The notes below the pieces were generated by a model. It was not told where the DNA came from, searched no databases, and saw only the letters and a program-made list of their open reading frames with translations. Positions 47,198-59,073 of a stretch of DNA of 64,000 bases are shown in pieces (the first letter of the stretch is position 1; every line of letters starts with the position of its first letter). The DNA lies in the NCBI GenBank assembly GCA_028571685.1, contig CM053142.1, forward strand, positions 67,171,296 through 67,235,295, written 5' to 3'. The stretch comes from Heterohyrax brucei (Eukaryota; Chordata; Mammalia; Hyracoidea; Procaviidae). The translations under genes were made by a program, and so were the position numbers.

Positions 47198-47753
47198 AAG
47201 ATTGCCAATTAATTTCATGAACTTAAAAAGTGCTATATACCTCATTGCTGAATATCACTGTGGTCACCTTCAAAGTACTCCCCTTGGGAAGCTATGCATG
47301 ATGCCAGTGCCCAGGCCACCCTTCAAAACAATTTTGGAACTCTTTTTCCAGAATGGCCATCAGAACTGTCATCATATTACCCTTTGTGTCCTGAATGTCA
47401 TCCAAATATCTTCCTTTCAATATTTCCTTTATCTTCAGATAAAGAAAAAAGTTACTGGAGACCAGATCAGGTGAGCTGGGAGGGTGTTCCAGTACAGCTA
47501 TTTGTTTGCTGGCTAAATACTCCCTCACAGACAACTATACAATTAAGTTCCCAAACTCGTCACCTTGACACCATGTGCAATGGCCACTCTAGAAAGAGTT
47601 CTAAAATTGCTTTGAACGGTGGAGTGGGCACTGGCATCAGTATATAGCTTCCCAAGAGGAGTACTTCAAAGATCACCATAGTGATATTCATCTATGAGTT
47701 GTGCGGCACCTAGAACAATTAAGTTCATGGACTTAATTGTCAGACTTTGTATT
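47198..47753 (-). mobile_element. Mariner DNA transposon remnant arranged as a large inverted repeat
   Basis: The minus strand of the left half (47534 back to about 47205) encodes the C-terminal part of a mariner transposase: ASKQIAVLEHPPSSPDL with the late catalytic-domain motif, then FLYLKIKEILKGR, EKEFQNCFE and, after a frameshift, GEYFEGD. The plus strand of the right half (47583-47753) encodes a second copy of the same C-terminus (FERW...EEYFKDHHSDIH). The 29-bp ends match in 24 positions as inverted repeats. It lacks the rest of the transposase and is inactive. Confidence 0.88.
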
Positions 47754-48147
47754 TGTGCTGTAAGCCATAAGAAGTACTCACTTACCAAGGTGGAAAGGGG
47801 GCTTTCTCTAGGTGGAAGGAGGGTATGCAGAGTGTGTGCGTGCAGAAGAGGTTAGATGGGAAAAAGCCTGTGTGGGAGGCCTGTCTTCTGATCCAGGTCG
47901 GGGAGGAGCAGCAGAAACACCCCAGGACTAAGGAGGAATGACTGCCATGTAAGTCGGAAAACCTGGACACGACATCACCACTCTCCAACAATGTAGACAT
48001 TTTCACTTCCCATTCCTCTGGGATTGTCACAGCCAGACAGTAAGGGCCTGGAAATGTGGTCTGAGATTCTTTTCCCCCAAAATCACTTTTGCAGCAAAGG
48101 CCAGAGATGGAAGTATGATGGAGTTGGCGTGGGGGGAGGCCAGGGCA

Positions 48148-48172
48148 TTAAAGTGGGGGGGGGCGGGGTGGA
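48148..48172 (+). other. G-rich run
   Basis: GTGGGGGGGGGCGGGGTGG: three to four G runs close together, able in principle to form a G-quadruplex. Confidence 0.7.
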
Positions 48173-48454
48173 CTAAGCATGGGGAAAGGATTATGCAAAA
48201 ACCAACAACAGCAAAAACATCCTTTGCTTTGGGGTCTTGGGGATGAGGAATGGAAGAAACAATGGGGAGGGGATTAGCTTCTATTCTTCATCTGTAAGAG
48301 GACCTACCTATTAAACTGGGAAAAGAAGAACATTCTCCTTTGCTACCCAAGGTGTGGTCCAAGGACTGGCTGCATCTTTCTTTTCCCATCTCACCCCTCC
48401 CTTTCTCTTTATTATCTGAAACCTTGTCCCTTTCCCTTTTCTGTCTCTTGGATG

Positions 48455-48537
48455 GTGTAAATGGTTTCCATTCAGCCAATATCTGAAAGATTGGCAGTTG
48501 AAACCTACACAGAGGCAGCTCAGAAGAAAGGCTTGGG
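48455..48537 (+). repeat. AfroSINE fragment
   Basis: GATTGGCAGTTGAAACCTAC and GCTCAGAAGAAAGGCTTGG match the middle of the long subtype only. Confidence 0.5.
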
Positions 48538-48640
48538 ACCTTGTTACAAATGCAGAATCACAGGCTCCATTCCAGACCTACTGACTCAGAATCTACATTT
48601 TAACAAGATTCCCAGTGAACACTGAGAAGCATTGCTCTCC
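48538..48640. repeat. MER5-like DNA transposon fragment (hAT-Charlie)
   Basis: CTTGTTACAAATGCAGAATC, CAGACCTACTGACTCAGAAT and TTTAACAAGATTCCCAG follow the MER5A consensus order. Confidence 0.75.
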
Positions 48641-48794
48641 TCACTTAGTAAAGCTCTTTTCCCATCCTCTCTTCTTCCCTGGCTCCACCTACCAAACACG
48701 CCTTCCCAGGTTTCTGATGCTGTTCTTTGCAGTCTGACCTTCTCTAGTCTTGCTTTGTATCCCATCATGGTAATCAAGGAGTCTCTGGCTGCTG

Positions 48795-48960
48795 CAAATG
48801 ATTGATGCACCTGGACATAACTGAAAGGTTGGAGGCACCAGCAGAGAAAGGCCTAGTGATCTACTTCTGAAAAATCACCTGTTGCAAACCCTAAGGAGCA
48901 CAGGTCTACTCTGAAATACTCAGGATTGCCAAAAATTGAAGCTGACTCAGAGGCAACTGC
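48795..48960 (+). repeat. AfroSINE, long subtype, diverged
   Basis: AACTGAAAGGTTGGAGGCAC, GAGAAAGGCCTAGTGATC and GAAGCTGACTCAGAGGCAAC. Confidence 0.8.
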
Positions 48961-49079
48961 TCCTGGATGGAAATCACGTTCCGAACCTCTCTTTGATATT
49001 TTCCTCCTTGAAAACTAGAGCTTTTGGGGGACTAGAAAACTAGAGTTTTCAAGCTGGATGAGCTTGGAGAGCACCAACT

Positions 49080-49300
49080 CAGCACCACAGCTGTCTTATA
49101 TATGAGGAAACCAGTGTGGGAAGATGAGGTGATTTGCTTAAGGTCCCAAGGCAGGGATGACAATCCTAGTTTACCAGGTCATGGTAGGAATCAAAGAATT
49201 TCAGGATTTAGGGATCATTCATGTCCAGTCTTTGGTCTTACACATAAGGAAACTGAAGCCTGACTATGTTTCAATATCACAGCCTTACTCCTGGTGCAAA
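49080..49300. repeat. MIR-like sequence, possibly two pieces
   Basis: GAGGTGATTTGCTTAAGGTC near 49130 and ACATAAGGAAACTGAAGCC near 49250 resemble MIR core text. Confidence 0.45.
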
Positions 49301-49880
49301 ATGAAATTGTAATGTAGGCCTGATTACAGAGTGTGGAGCACTATTTAACACCATGTGAAAGACACGAAGGAAAGCCAGTCTGGCTTCCACCCTCCAGGAC
49401 TTGCATGCTAACAATGGATTTCAGAAACCCATCACACACAGACAACAAGTACAGGTTAATAGCAGCTAGACAGAGCCACGGGCCTCAGTTGTAAGCTTAT
49501 GGTATGCTTTGGACAGTGAGCAGGAAGGTTAGTTAGGAAAAAAAACTGTATAGAAGAAATTTTGGGATGATTTCCTGTGGGAAAGGCTTGGAGGAAAAAA
49601 ATGAGAAGTAAGAAATTTCCAGAAAAGGGAAGACAAACAAGTAGAAATTCATGAGGCAGAAGCAACTGCTGCAGAATCAGTGGACAGTGTTTGGTATAAA
49701 ACATGACACATAGCAGTAACAAAATTAGAAATTAAAATAAAATTACATGCTAAAGACTATCACTGACATAATCAACTGTCTCTAGCATCTTGTTGATTAA
49801 CATATTTACTCATTCAGTCATTCAAAATTGTGTCTTGAACATCTACTATGTTCAAGTTACAGTTCTATGTGTCAGAGATA

Positions 49881-50036
49881 GAAACCCAGTGCTGTAGAGT
49901 CAATTCCAACTCACAGCAACTCTATAGAACAGAGCAGAACTGTCCCATGTGGTTTTCCACAAGCAGCTGGTGGATTTGAACTGCCAACCCTTTAGTTAGC
50001 AGTTGAGTTCTCAACTACCATGTCTCCAGGGCTCCA
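49881..50036 (-). repeat. AfroSINE, with target duplication
   Basis: Reverse copy (AGTCAATTCCAACTCACAGC, GGATTTGAACTGCCAACC). Flanked by GTGTCAGAGATA (49869-49880) and GTGTCAGGGATA (50037-50048), 11 of 12 identical. Confidence 0.93.
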
Positions 50037-50933
50037 GTGTCAGGGATACAACAGCGAATAAACAGAAATTCCTGATCTTGAAAAGACATTTGATAAAGTC
50101 TAACACCTATTTGTGGTAAAAAAAATCTCAGCAAAATACAAATAGCAAGAACATTCCTCAACATAATAAAGGGCAGCTATACAAAACCAATAGCCAACAT
50201 CATCCTAAAAGGAGAGAGTCTTAAAGCCCTCTTTTTGAATAGAAGAACTAAACAAAGATGCCCTTTATTACTACCATGGGTCAGTGAAATAAGACAAGAA
50301 AAAGAAATAAAAGGTATCAAAATTGGTAAGAAATAAAAGTATCCCTGTTTGCAGATGATATGATCTTTTACACAGAAAATCCCAAAGAATCCACCAGAGA
50401 ACTACTAGCACTAACAGAAGATTTCAGCAAAGTATCAGAATCAAAAAATACAAAAATACAAAAAATACAAAAATCAGTTGGCTTCCTCTATACCAACAGA
50501 ATGAACTTTGAAAAGGAAGACACAAAATCAATACCATTTAGAAGAGCTCCCTAAGAAGATAAAATACTTAGCAATAAATCTAACCAGAGATATGAGAGAC
50601 TTACACAAAAATTAACTGTAAGACATGACTGCAAGAAACTAAAAAAGTTACATAAGTGGAAAAACATACCTTGTTCATGGATAGGAAGACTTAACATTGA
50701 AAACATCAGCTATACTAAAAGCAGTCTACAGATACAATGCAATCCTGATCCAAATTCCAATGATATTTTTTAATGAAATAGGGGAAAAAAATCACCAACT
50801 TCATATGGAAGAGAAACAGACGCTGGATAAGTAAACCATTACTGAAGAACAAACTGGGAAGACTTTCATTACCCACTTTTAGAACCTATTATACCTCCAT
50901 GGGAGTCAAAACAGCCTGGTATTAGCACAACAG

Positions 50934-51100
50934 AGGAAACTCTGGTGGTGTAGTAGTAAAGTACTACAGCTGCTAATCAAAAGGTTGGCAGTTCAAATCC
51001 ACCAGGCACTCTTTGAAAACTCTATGGAGTAGTTCTACTCTGTCCATAGTGTTGATGTAAGTTGGAATCAACTTGACAGCAGTGGGTTTTGTTTGGGGTT
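50934..51100 (+). repeat. AfroSINE, short subtype, nested in L1
   Basis: AACTCTGGTGGTGTAGTAG, AGGTTGGCAGTTCAAATCC and the tail AAGTTGGAATCAACTTGAC, ending GGGTTTTGTTTGGGG. Confidence 0.93.
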
Positions 51101-51442
51101 AATACAACCAATACATACATCAATGAAACAGAATTGAGAATCCAAGGATAAATTTACTGACCTATGAACAACTAATACTTGAAAAAGCCCAAAGTCCATT
51201 AAATGGGGAAAACACAGTCTTTCAAATTAATTTTAGTGGCATAAAAAAAATGAAACAATACTCATACCTCACACCACATGTGAAAAGCAACTCAAAATGG
51301 ATGAAAAACCTAAACATAGAATTTAAAATGACAGATGGAAATAAAAACAGAGATAATGCTAGGAGCCCTAACAAATGGAATTATCAGAAACAAACCATAA
51401 TTAACAATGCATAAACACCAGAAGATAAACTAGATAACTGGG

Positions 51443-53000
51443 TTTTTTTCTTAGGTGCTGTCAAGTCAGTTCTGACCCTTAACAACCCTATGAACAACAG
51501 AACAAAACACTGTCCGGTCTTGTGCCATGTCCGCAGTCATTTTTATGCTTAAGCCCATTGTTACGGTTACTATGTCAATCATCCATTGCACTGAGGGTCT
51601 TCCTCTTTTTTGCTGACCCTCCACTCTACCAAGCATAATGTCCTTCTCCAGAGACCGATCCTTCCTGACAACATGTCCAAGGTATGTTAAGATGTGGTCT
51701 TGCCATCTTTGCTTGCAAGGAACACTGGTTATACTTCTTGCAGAACAGATCTGTTTGTTCTTTTGGTGGTCCATGGTACACTGAACATTCTTCTCCAACA
51801 CCACAATTCAAAGACATCAATTCTTCTTCTGTCTTCCTTGTTGACTGTCCAGCTTTCACACGCATATGATGTGATTGAAAATACCATGGCATTGTTCAGC
51901 ACATCTTAGTCTTCAAGGTTACATTTTTACTTTTCAAGACCTTGAAGTGATCCTTTGCAGTATATTCACCCAGTGCAACGCATCTTTTCATTTCTTGACT
52001 GCTGCTTCTATGGGTGTTGATTGCATACCCAAGTTAAATGGAATCCTTGACAACCTCAATCCTTTTTCCATTTATAATGATTTTGCTTCTTGGTCTAGTT
52101 GTGAAGATTTTTGTTTTCTTGATGTTGAGGTCAGATCCAACTTGACGGCACTTGGCTTGGCTGATGTTGAGATGCAAACCGTATTGAAGACTGTGGTCCT
52201 TGATCTTCATCAGTAAGTGTTTCAGATCTTCTTTACTTCTAGGAAGTAAGGTGGTGTCATCTGTGTAACACAGGTTGTTAATGAGTCATCCTCTAATTCT
52301 GATGCCTTGTTCTTCTTCACATAATCCATCTTCTTGGATTATTTGCTCAGCATACAGATTGAAAAGGTATGATGATAGGACACAACCCTAACACACACCT
52401 TTCCTTACTTTAAACCATGCAGTGTTCCCTTGTTCACTTTGCACAACTGCCTCTTGATCTACATACAGATTCCTTAAGAGCACAATTAGGTGTGTTGGAA
52501 TTCCCACCCTCCACAATGTTACCCATAATTTGTTATGATTCACACAGTTGAACGCCTTTGCATAGTGTCAGGGAAACATGGGTAAACATCTTTCTGGTAT
52601 TTTCCGCTTTCAGTCAAGATCCATCTGACATCAGCAATGATATCCCTGGTTCCACATCCTCTTCCGAATCCAGCTTGAATTTCTGGCAGTTCCTTTTGAA
52701 TGACCTTGAGCAAAATTTTACTTGCATGTGATATTAATGATACTGTTCAGTAATTTCTGCATTTTGTTGGATCACCTTTCTTTGGAATGGGCATAATTAT
52801 GGATCTCTTCCAGTCAGGTGGCCAGGCAGCTATCCTCCAAGTTTGTTGGCATAAATCAATGAGCACCTCTAGCGCTACATCTGTTTGTTGAAATATCTCA
52901 GTTGATACTCCATCAATTCCCAGGGCTTTGTTTTTTGCCAAAGCTTTCAGTGCAGCTTCAACTTTTTCCTTCAGTACCATCAGTTCCAGATCATACGCTA
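51443..53000 (-). mobile_element. RTE LINE, 5'-truncated, nested in L1, with 11-bp target duplication
   Basis: A 1,558-bp reverse RTE copy. The identical flanks AGATAACTGGG at 51432-51442 and 53001-53011 mark the insertion. Read on the minus strand it includes the start of a reverse transcriptase: LKALAKNKALGIDGVSTEIF, LCQQTWRIAAWPPDWK and PIPKKGDPTKCRNY (52980-52747). Later parts are broken by frameshifts. The right end truncates the protein, as is typical of incomplete reverse transcription. RTE elements encode an endonuclease and reverse transcriptase, and the shared tail suggests they move AfroSINEs. Confidence 0.95.
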
Positions 53001-54883
53001 AGATAACTGGGAGTGCCTAAAAAAACCAAATACTTAAGCTCATCAAAGCCTCATCAAAAGAGTAAAAAAAAAAAAACCTATAGACTAGAAAAAAACTTAG
53101 CTATGTCATACTTTACAAAAGTCTAGTCTCTAAAATCTACAAGGCAAGGCAACACCTCAACAATAAAAAGACAAATTATCCAATTTAAAAATGGGCAAAG
53201 GATATGAACAGACACATCACAAAAGAAGACTTTCAAGCAGCTAACAGATACATGAAGAAATGCTCACAATCACTAGCTGTCAGAGAAATGCAAATGGAAC
53301 TACAATGAGATCCCGCATCACCTCAACAAGGCTGGCATTAATCCAAAAACCACAAAATAATAAATGTCAGAGAGGTTGTGGAGCAACTGGAACACTTATA
53401 CACTGCTGGTAGAAACACAAAATGCTAAACAACTTTGGGAATCAATTTGGTGCTTCCTTAAAACCTTAGAAGTACCATACAATCCACCAATCACATTCTT
53501 TGGAATACTACCTGTAGAAATGAGATCCAAAACAGAAATAAATACATGCACATCCATGTTCATCACAGCATTGTTCACAATAGCAAAAAGATGAAAATAA
53601 TCAAGTGTTCATCAATACATGAATGAACAAATTATAATACGTACAGAAAATGGAATACTATGCAATGATAAATAACGATGATGACTCCTCAAAACATTTC
53701 ACAATGTAGAAGTATCATGCTGAGTGAAATTAGTCACAAAAGACAACTATTATAGGAAACACTATTATAAGAATTCAAGAAGTGGTTTAAACACAGAAGA
53801 AAACATTCTTTTATGGTTATGAGGTGGATGGAGAGAGAGAGGAATTCACTAACTAGATAGCAGACAAGAGTTACCTTAGATGAAGGGAAGGACAACACAC
53901 AATACGGGGAAGTCAGCACAACTATACTAAACCAAAAGCCAAGAAATTTCCTGAAGACAACCAAATATCTTGAGGGACAGAACAGCTGGGATACTGGTCT
54001 GGGGACCATGGATTCAGGAGATATCTAGGTCAATTAGCATAACAAAGTTTATTTAGAAAATGTTCTGCATTCCACTTTGATGAGAGTGGCTTCTGAGGTC
54101 TTAAAAGCTTTTGAGTGGCCGTCTAAAATGATCAATTGATCCTAACTCACCTGGTAAAAAGAAGAATGAATATCCAAGTCATAAGGAAAATATCAGCCTA
54201 AGAGACAGAAAGCACTACATAAACCAGAAACTCTATCAGCCTGAGACCAGAAGAACTAGATGATGCCCACTTACCAGCAACGACCGCCCTGACAAGATAG
54301 AGTGTGATAGTACAGGAGAGAAGTGTGAGCAGAACTCAAATTTGGGGGGGGGGGCGGAGAAAGACTTAATGCTCTGACTGAGATGAGAGGAACAGCACTT
54401 GAAGCCATGGCTCCCAGACACTCTTTTAACTCAGAACTAAAATCACTCCTGAAGCCCACTCTCCAGGTAAAGATTAGAGTCAAACTACAAAAATGCAACA
54501 TAATACTGATCAAGAGTAGGGTTAATGGTTCAAGTGGAACCGTGAGAAAGCAGGAAAGGATAGGAGCTGATTGAACAGATTGGGAAACCCAGGGTAGAGA
54601 CAGTGTCACCTCATGGGGATTGCAACTAGTGTCACATAACAATATGTGTATCAATTTCTATATGAGCAATTACTTTGAGCTGTAAACTTTCACCTAAAGA
54701 ACAATTTTTTTTAAAAAAAAGAAATCCCTGCTCTCATGGTGGTAAACTTTTAGTAGGGGGAATCTAGACAATAAATTAACACACAAGTAAAAATACACAG
54801 CATATTTGGCACGACACACAGTGTGGCAACAACAACAAAAAAGGCAAAACAAGACAAAACAAGAGGATTGCAGTTTAAAGTAG

Positions 54884-55398
54884 TGTCATGGATTGAATGA
54901 TGCCCCCCCGACCCCCTCCAAAAAATGTATGTAGCAATTTGGCTAAGCCACGTTTCCTGGTACTGTGTGATGTTCCTATATGTTATAAATCCTGTCTCTA
55001 TGATGTTAATGAGGGATAATGGGCAGCATTTGGGTTGCTGGGGAAGGAATCAATATGCAAGACTGAATTCTGCCTTGAGGTAACCTCTTACGATACAAAG
55101 GAAACAGAATCAGGCAGAGAATTAGGGGCCACATACCACGAGAGAAGAAGCAGTGCTGGGAGCACAGCATGTCCTTTGGAAAGGACCTGGGGTTCCTGTG
55201 CCTTAGAAGCTCCCAGTCCAGGGAAAGACTAACAACAAAGACCTTCCTCTAGAGTCAACACGAAGACTTCCCCTGAAACTGATGTCCCTATATTCAGACT
55301 TTTAAGCTACAGGACTGTGACAAAATAAATTTCTCTTTGTTTAAGCCATCCACTCGTGGTGTTTCTGTTAGAGCAGCATGACACGACTAAGGCCAACA
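54884..55398 (+). mobile_element. Solo LTR, same family as 10997-11463
   Basis: Starts TGTCATGGATTGAATG, shares the CTATGATGTTAATGAGG block and the TTAAGCCATCCACTCGTGGT 3' region with the first LTR, and carries an AATAAA near 55324. The target duplication is not clean, so the right edge is approximate. Confidence 0.8.
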
Positions 55399-55419
55399 CG
55401 GTAGTCAGGAAAAGCTTAG

Positions 55420-56330
55420 CCAAGAAAATGATATTTCAGCAAGGACTTAAAGGAAGGAATCTGAGGAGAGAAGGTTTCAGGCAGGGGGAACTCCAAAAGT
55501 GCAGAGGCCAGCTTGGCTGAAGCGGAGTGAGCAAAGGGAGAGCAACAGCAGAACAAAGTTGGAGAACTGGGGAGAGAGAGGACAGGCGGAGGAAAAGTGA
55601 GTCAGCCCTATCGTGTAAAGATGCTGGCTTCTACAGCTCATCAGATGGAAAGCGTTAGAAAGTTTTCAGCAGAAGAGTGAAATCCCTTGACTTACATTCA
55701 AAAAAGGTCAATATGCTGATAATCTGTAGGGGCCAGTGTGACACCTAGGCCATCAGTTAGGAAGCTACTGCAAGAACCCAAGCAAGAGATGATGGTGGCC
55801 AGGACCTGGGCGAAAGCAATGGAGACAGTGAGAAGTGCTTGGATTCTGGATATATTCTGAAAGTAGACTCAGTCAGGCTTTCTGACAGATTGGCTGGGAC
55901 TAGAAAACAAAGAGAGGAGTCAGAGGGAGCACCAGACTTTTTAGTCAGAAGACCTGGAAGGCAACAGTGACCGTTAACTGTGATAGGTAACAATGTGGGA
56001 GGATGAGGTTTAGAGGAACAATCAGGAATTCAGTTTTGAATGTGTTAAGTATGTGATGCCTATTAGACATTCAAGGAGAGAAATGAAATAGGCAGTTGTC
56101 TATGGAAGTCTGGAGTGCAGGAGAGCAATCTGAACTGCAGATAGAAATTTTGGAGTAATCAAAATATAAATGGCACTTAAAGCTCTGAGACTGGATGACA
56201 TTACCAAAGGAATGAGTATGGATGGAGAAGACATGTGGTCTGAGTACTAAAACCTGCATCATTCTGCTTGTCAAAGAGAAAGTAGGAATAACTTGACACC
56301 TAGCCAACTCTGGAGACAAAGGAGTGTTCA
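55420..56330. repeat. L2-like ancient LINE sequence
   Basis: Stretches such as GGCTTGGCTGAAGCGGAGTGA (part) and CTGTCTATGGAAGTCTGGAG resemble an L2-type internal region. Long but strongly diverged; family call by eye. Confidence 0.45.
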
Positions 56331-57220
56331 AGGACGTGATCCTGCTTCACTTGAGGCCACCTGAGGTCACACACTCGGAAACCATACAGGAGCCTGGCCC
56401 TCTGGGTAGCACACTCCTTGTTATTATGTGTTAAAAACTACAGTCAAAAGAGAAGTGAAAGGGGAAAGATTCTGCCACATAAACTCATGAAAGGGGAAGG
56501 GGCAGGGCATTATATTGGCAGTCCACACCTTTGGTACTTGGGTGGATTAGGACCTTTGTCAGGAGGCTAAGAAGGCCTCTGGAATCTGGGGAGGGAAGGT
56601 GGCCAATTGAGGAGGATTTCTGATGGCTCGTACCCAGTGTACAAGTACGTGACTGTCTTAAGTTTGGAGGAAAAGCACGTGCAGCTAGCCTTAGAGGAAG
56701 AACAGTGCCTCTGATAATCACCTCATGTACAAAAAGAACAAAAAGTGAGTTAATTCAAAAAGGAAAGAAAATTCAGCTTTACATACTGAGTTGAAGAAGA
56801 GAGGAAATATCTTTGTGTCTATGCTAGCGTCTATCAAAGGTCAGGCAGATGAACACAGCAGTAGGATATTTTTGTGCTCTCATGATCCCATGATACATAT
56901 CCCCAACTGACCGGCAGAGTGGGTTTCCCTAGACTCCGCCTGATGCCTGTGGTCCTAGTGTCGTCTTCAGCCTGGGCTCAGTCGTGGGGGGTGGGGAGGA
57001 GGACAGAGTGAGCAGGTAAGAGATATTTATTTTGTTGCAGTAGGTACCCTAACCTCATGATGAAAAATACTTTCTTAAATACCATCCTGACCCTTTTATC
57101 CTCTGCTCCATGCCTTGCTCTAGGGAAATCATAAGCTCTTTTCTTTAAGAGACTGGGTTTTTTAAAAAAGCAGGCAAAAAAAGAGGGAAGGCTAGTATAA
57201 AATAATGGTCTTTAAAACTA

Positions 57221-57376
57221 AAAAAAAATTGCAGTTGCATGTGTTCCTACTCACGGCAACCTAACAGGACAGAGTAGAATTGCCCTACCATGTTTCTAAG
57301 GAGCGCCTGGTAGATTTGAACTGCTGGCCTTTTCATTAGCAGGCATAGCTGTTAATGACTACACTACTAGGATTTC
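57221..57376 (-). repeat. AfroSINE, short subtype
   Basis: Reverse copy: CCTACTCACGGCAACCTAAC, GTAGATTTGAACTGCTGGCC and GTTAATGACTACACTACTAG. Confidence 0.9.
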
Positions 57377-57430
57377 CTAGAGGTAGGAGAACTACATAAT
57401 TTACTTTTGAGAGTAAAATGGGGTGCTATT

Positions 57431-57488
57431 AATAATTACCCAATATCTTTGTGTCTATGCTAGCCTCTATCACCCAATAATTACCCAA
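57431..57488. repeat. 13-bp duplication bracketing a copied 29-bp segment
   Basis: AATAATTACCCAA occurs at 57431-57443 and 57476-57488. The 32 bp between include a 29-bp segment matching 56808-56836 with one mismatch (TATCTTTGTGTCTATGCTAG...). Confidence 0.85.
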
Positions 57489-57747
57489 GGTCAACAAGCT
57501 TAAACCAGGAGTGGTCTAGATACCTTGATTTTGTAATAATTCAAAGGGTGCTCTGTTCCATTCCTACCAATCTACTCACAGATCACAGTTCTCAGCACTT
57601 GCTGTTTATAGACAGAGGACTCCAGACATAATGAAAAATACATCAGTTAGTTTCTGTGTGTGATACAGAATCTTGCATTTAAAGATTTGGAGGGGCATGG
57701 GGTTGGCAAAGAGAGGAAAAATAAAAATTATCACACAGTTACAAACA

Positions 57748-57864
57748 ACGTTGTGGTTAGGTGCCATCCAGTGGTTCTGACTCACAGTGACACTATGTAC
57801 AACAGAACAAAACAATGCCCATTTCTGTGCCACCCTCCCAATCCCTGTTATGTTTGACTCCATG
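57748..57864 (-). mobile_element. RTE LINE 3' end fragment
   Basis: GTGGTTAGGTGCCATCCAG, TTCTGACTCACAGTGACACT and CAACAGAACAAAACAATGCC match the RTE 3' end; about 117 bp remain. Confidence 0.85.
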
Positions 57865-58740
57865 AATTTGATTCTTGGTTTTTACTTTATTCAACTGGTC
57901 TAATGATTCCCACAATAATACACATTGTGCTGCTTATAGCTTTATACTAAGTCTGTATTTAGTAGAGTAACTTATCCCTCCTTTTCCTCTTCAAGAGTGT
58001 CTTGACTATTCTTAGCCTTTACTACTTCCTAAGTAGATAATATAAAGACCTTAAAATAGTTTATCTCCATTTATTGCCCATTCAATTTATGTGCTATTGT
58101 TGTATATCTATCTTACTTTCAATTCATATTATCACAATTGTTTTCAAAGTTAAGTTCATATAGATTTCCCCACATACTTACCGCTTTAATCTTTAGTCTT
58201 TCCTAAATCTATGAGCTTCCACGTGGGATCACTTCTAAAGTACACTTTTATAATTTCCTTAATGAGAGATTCAGTTGGTCGCAAACTGTTGTGATTTTTT
58301 TTTTTAGTCTGTAAATATCTTTATTTTATTCACATTTCTAGATGACATTTTTCCTGGATGTAGAATCTGAGATTAGTAATTATTTCCTTTTCAATTCATA
58401 AAGATAATATTTTACTATAATCTGACTTCCAATATGCTATGAGAAATCAACTGTCTCTCCATTGAAGGTAATCTCTCTTTTTATTCTTGATACTTTGGAG
58501 ATTCTTTTTTATGACATCTATTCTGTAATTTTACTGTAGTGGATCTAGATGTAGATATCATTTTTTTATGCCTGAGCCTTTCAATCTTTGGATTTGTATT
58601 CTGAAACACATTGCAAAATTATGTCATTATATCTCATCCACTACCTATTCTCTTTCCAATAATGCAATTAAATGCATGTTAAATTGTATCACTCTATTTC
58701 CATATCTCATAACCTCCCTTCAATAGTTTCCATCCTTGGA

Positions 58741-58862
58741 GAACAGAGAAGAGGAGTGTGCTGTCACTGAGCAGGGAGAGCAGTGGGAGCCGCTCATTGG
58801 CAGGTATGAAAATTTATATGGGGTTGTATGTTCTCACTCAATCATAAGAAAGAAATTGTACA
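58741..58862 (+). mobile_element. L1 3' end fragment
   Basis: GAGGAGTGTGCTGTCACTGA and GTTCTCACTCAATCATAAG match the 3' ends at 40.9 and 29.1 kb. Short and without clear target duplication. Confidence 0.85.
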
Positions 58863-59014
58863 AATGCCAAGGAGAAAAATAGTATCCATCTTTTGTTTCC
58901 CCACATTGCATTATTAATAATTTGTTTTAGCTTGTATTTCAGTTCATAAGTCTCTTTAGCTGTGTCTAATTAGCTGTTAAACTTATTCACAATCACGCGA
59001 GCTAATCCCTTGAA

Positions 59015-59073
59015 TTTCTGTCTATCTGTCTGTCTATGTATGTATCTACCATCTATCTATCTATCTATCCATT
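59015..59073. repeat. (TATC)n simple repeat
   Basis: CTGT/CTAT/TATC units with the cleanest run at ATCTATCTATCTATCTATCC. Confidence 0.9.

Larger units (their letters stand above)
50078..54715 (+). mobile_element. L1 ORF2/3' UTR copy with two nested insertions
   Basis: Broken ORF2 from TFDKV onward: reverse transcriptase (FADDMIFYTENPKEST, FSKVSES), later domains, and the C-terminus near 53200-53600 (FFGILPVEMRS, FITALFTIAKR). The 3' UTR and A-rich tail end near 54715. An AfroSINE (50934-51100) and an RTE (51443-53000) lie within. AGAAATTCCTG before and AGAAATCCCTG after look like its target duplication. A G-run lies at about 54342-54353 in the 3' UTR. Inactive. Confidence 0.88.
49795..54830. 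repeat. L2 copy split by later insertions (L1, RTE and AfroSINEs)
   Basis: L2-like pieces occur at 49795-49880 (CTATGTTCAAGTTACAGTTC), 50037-50077 (CAGGGATACAACAGCGAATA) and 54722-54830 (AATCCCTGCTCTCATGGTGG). Joined in order they follow the L2 consensus, showing that the intervening AfroSINE and L1 came later. Confidence 0.6.

Noticed and set aside
54271-54654. 127-aa minus-strand ORF
   Set aside because: It is antisense to the L1 3' UTR, including a G-run.
10997-55398. One large provirus bounded by the two related LTRs
   Set aside because: The first LTR has its own target duplication, the LTRs are too diverged, and an ANO2 exon set plus older repeats lie between them.
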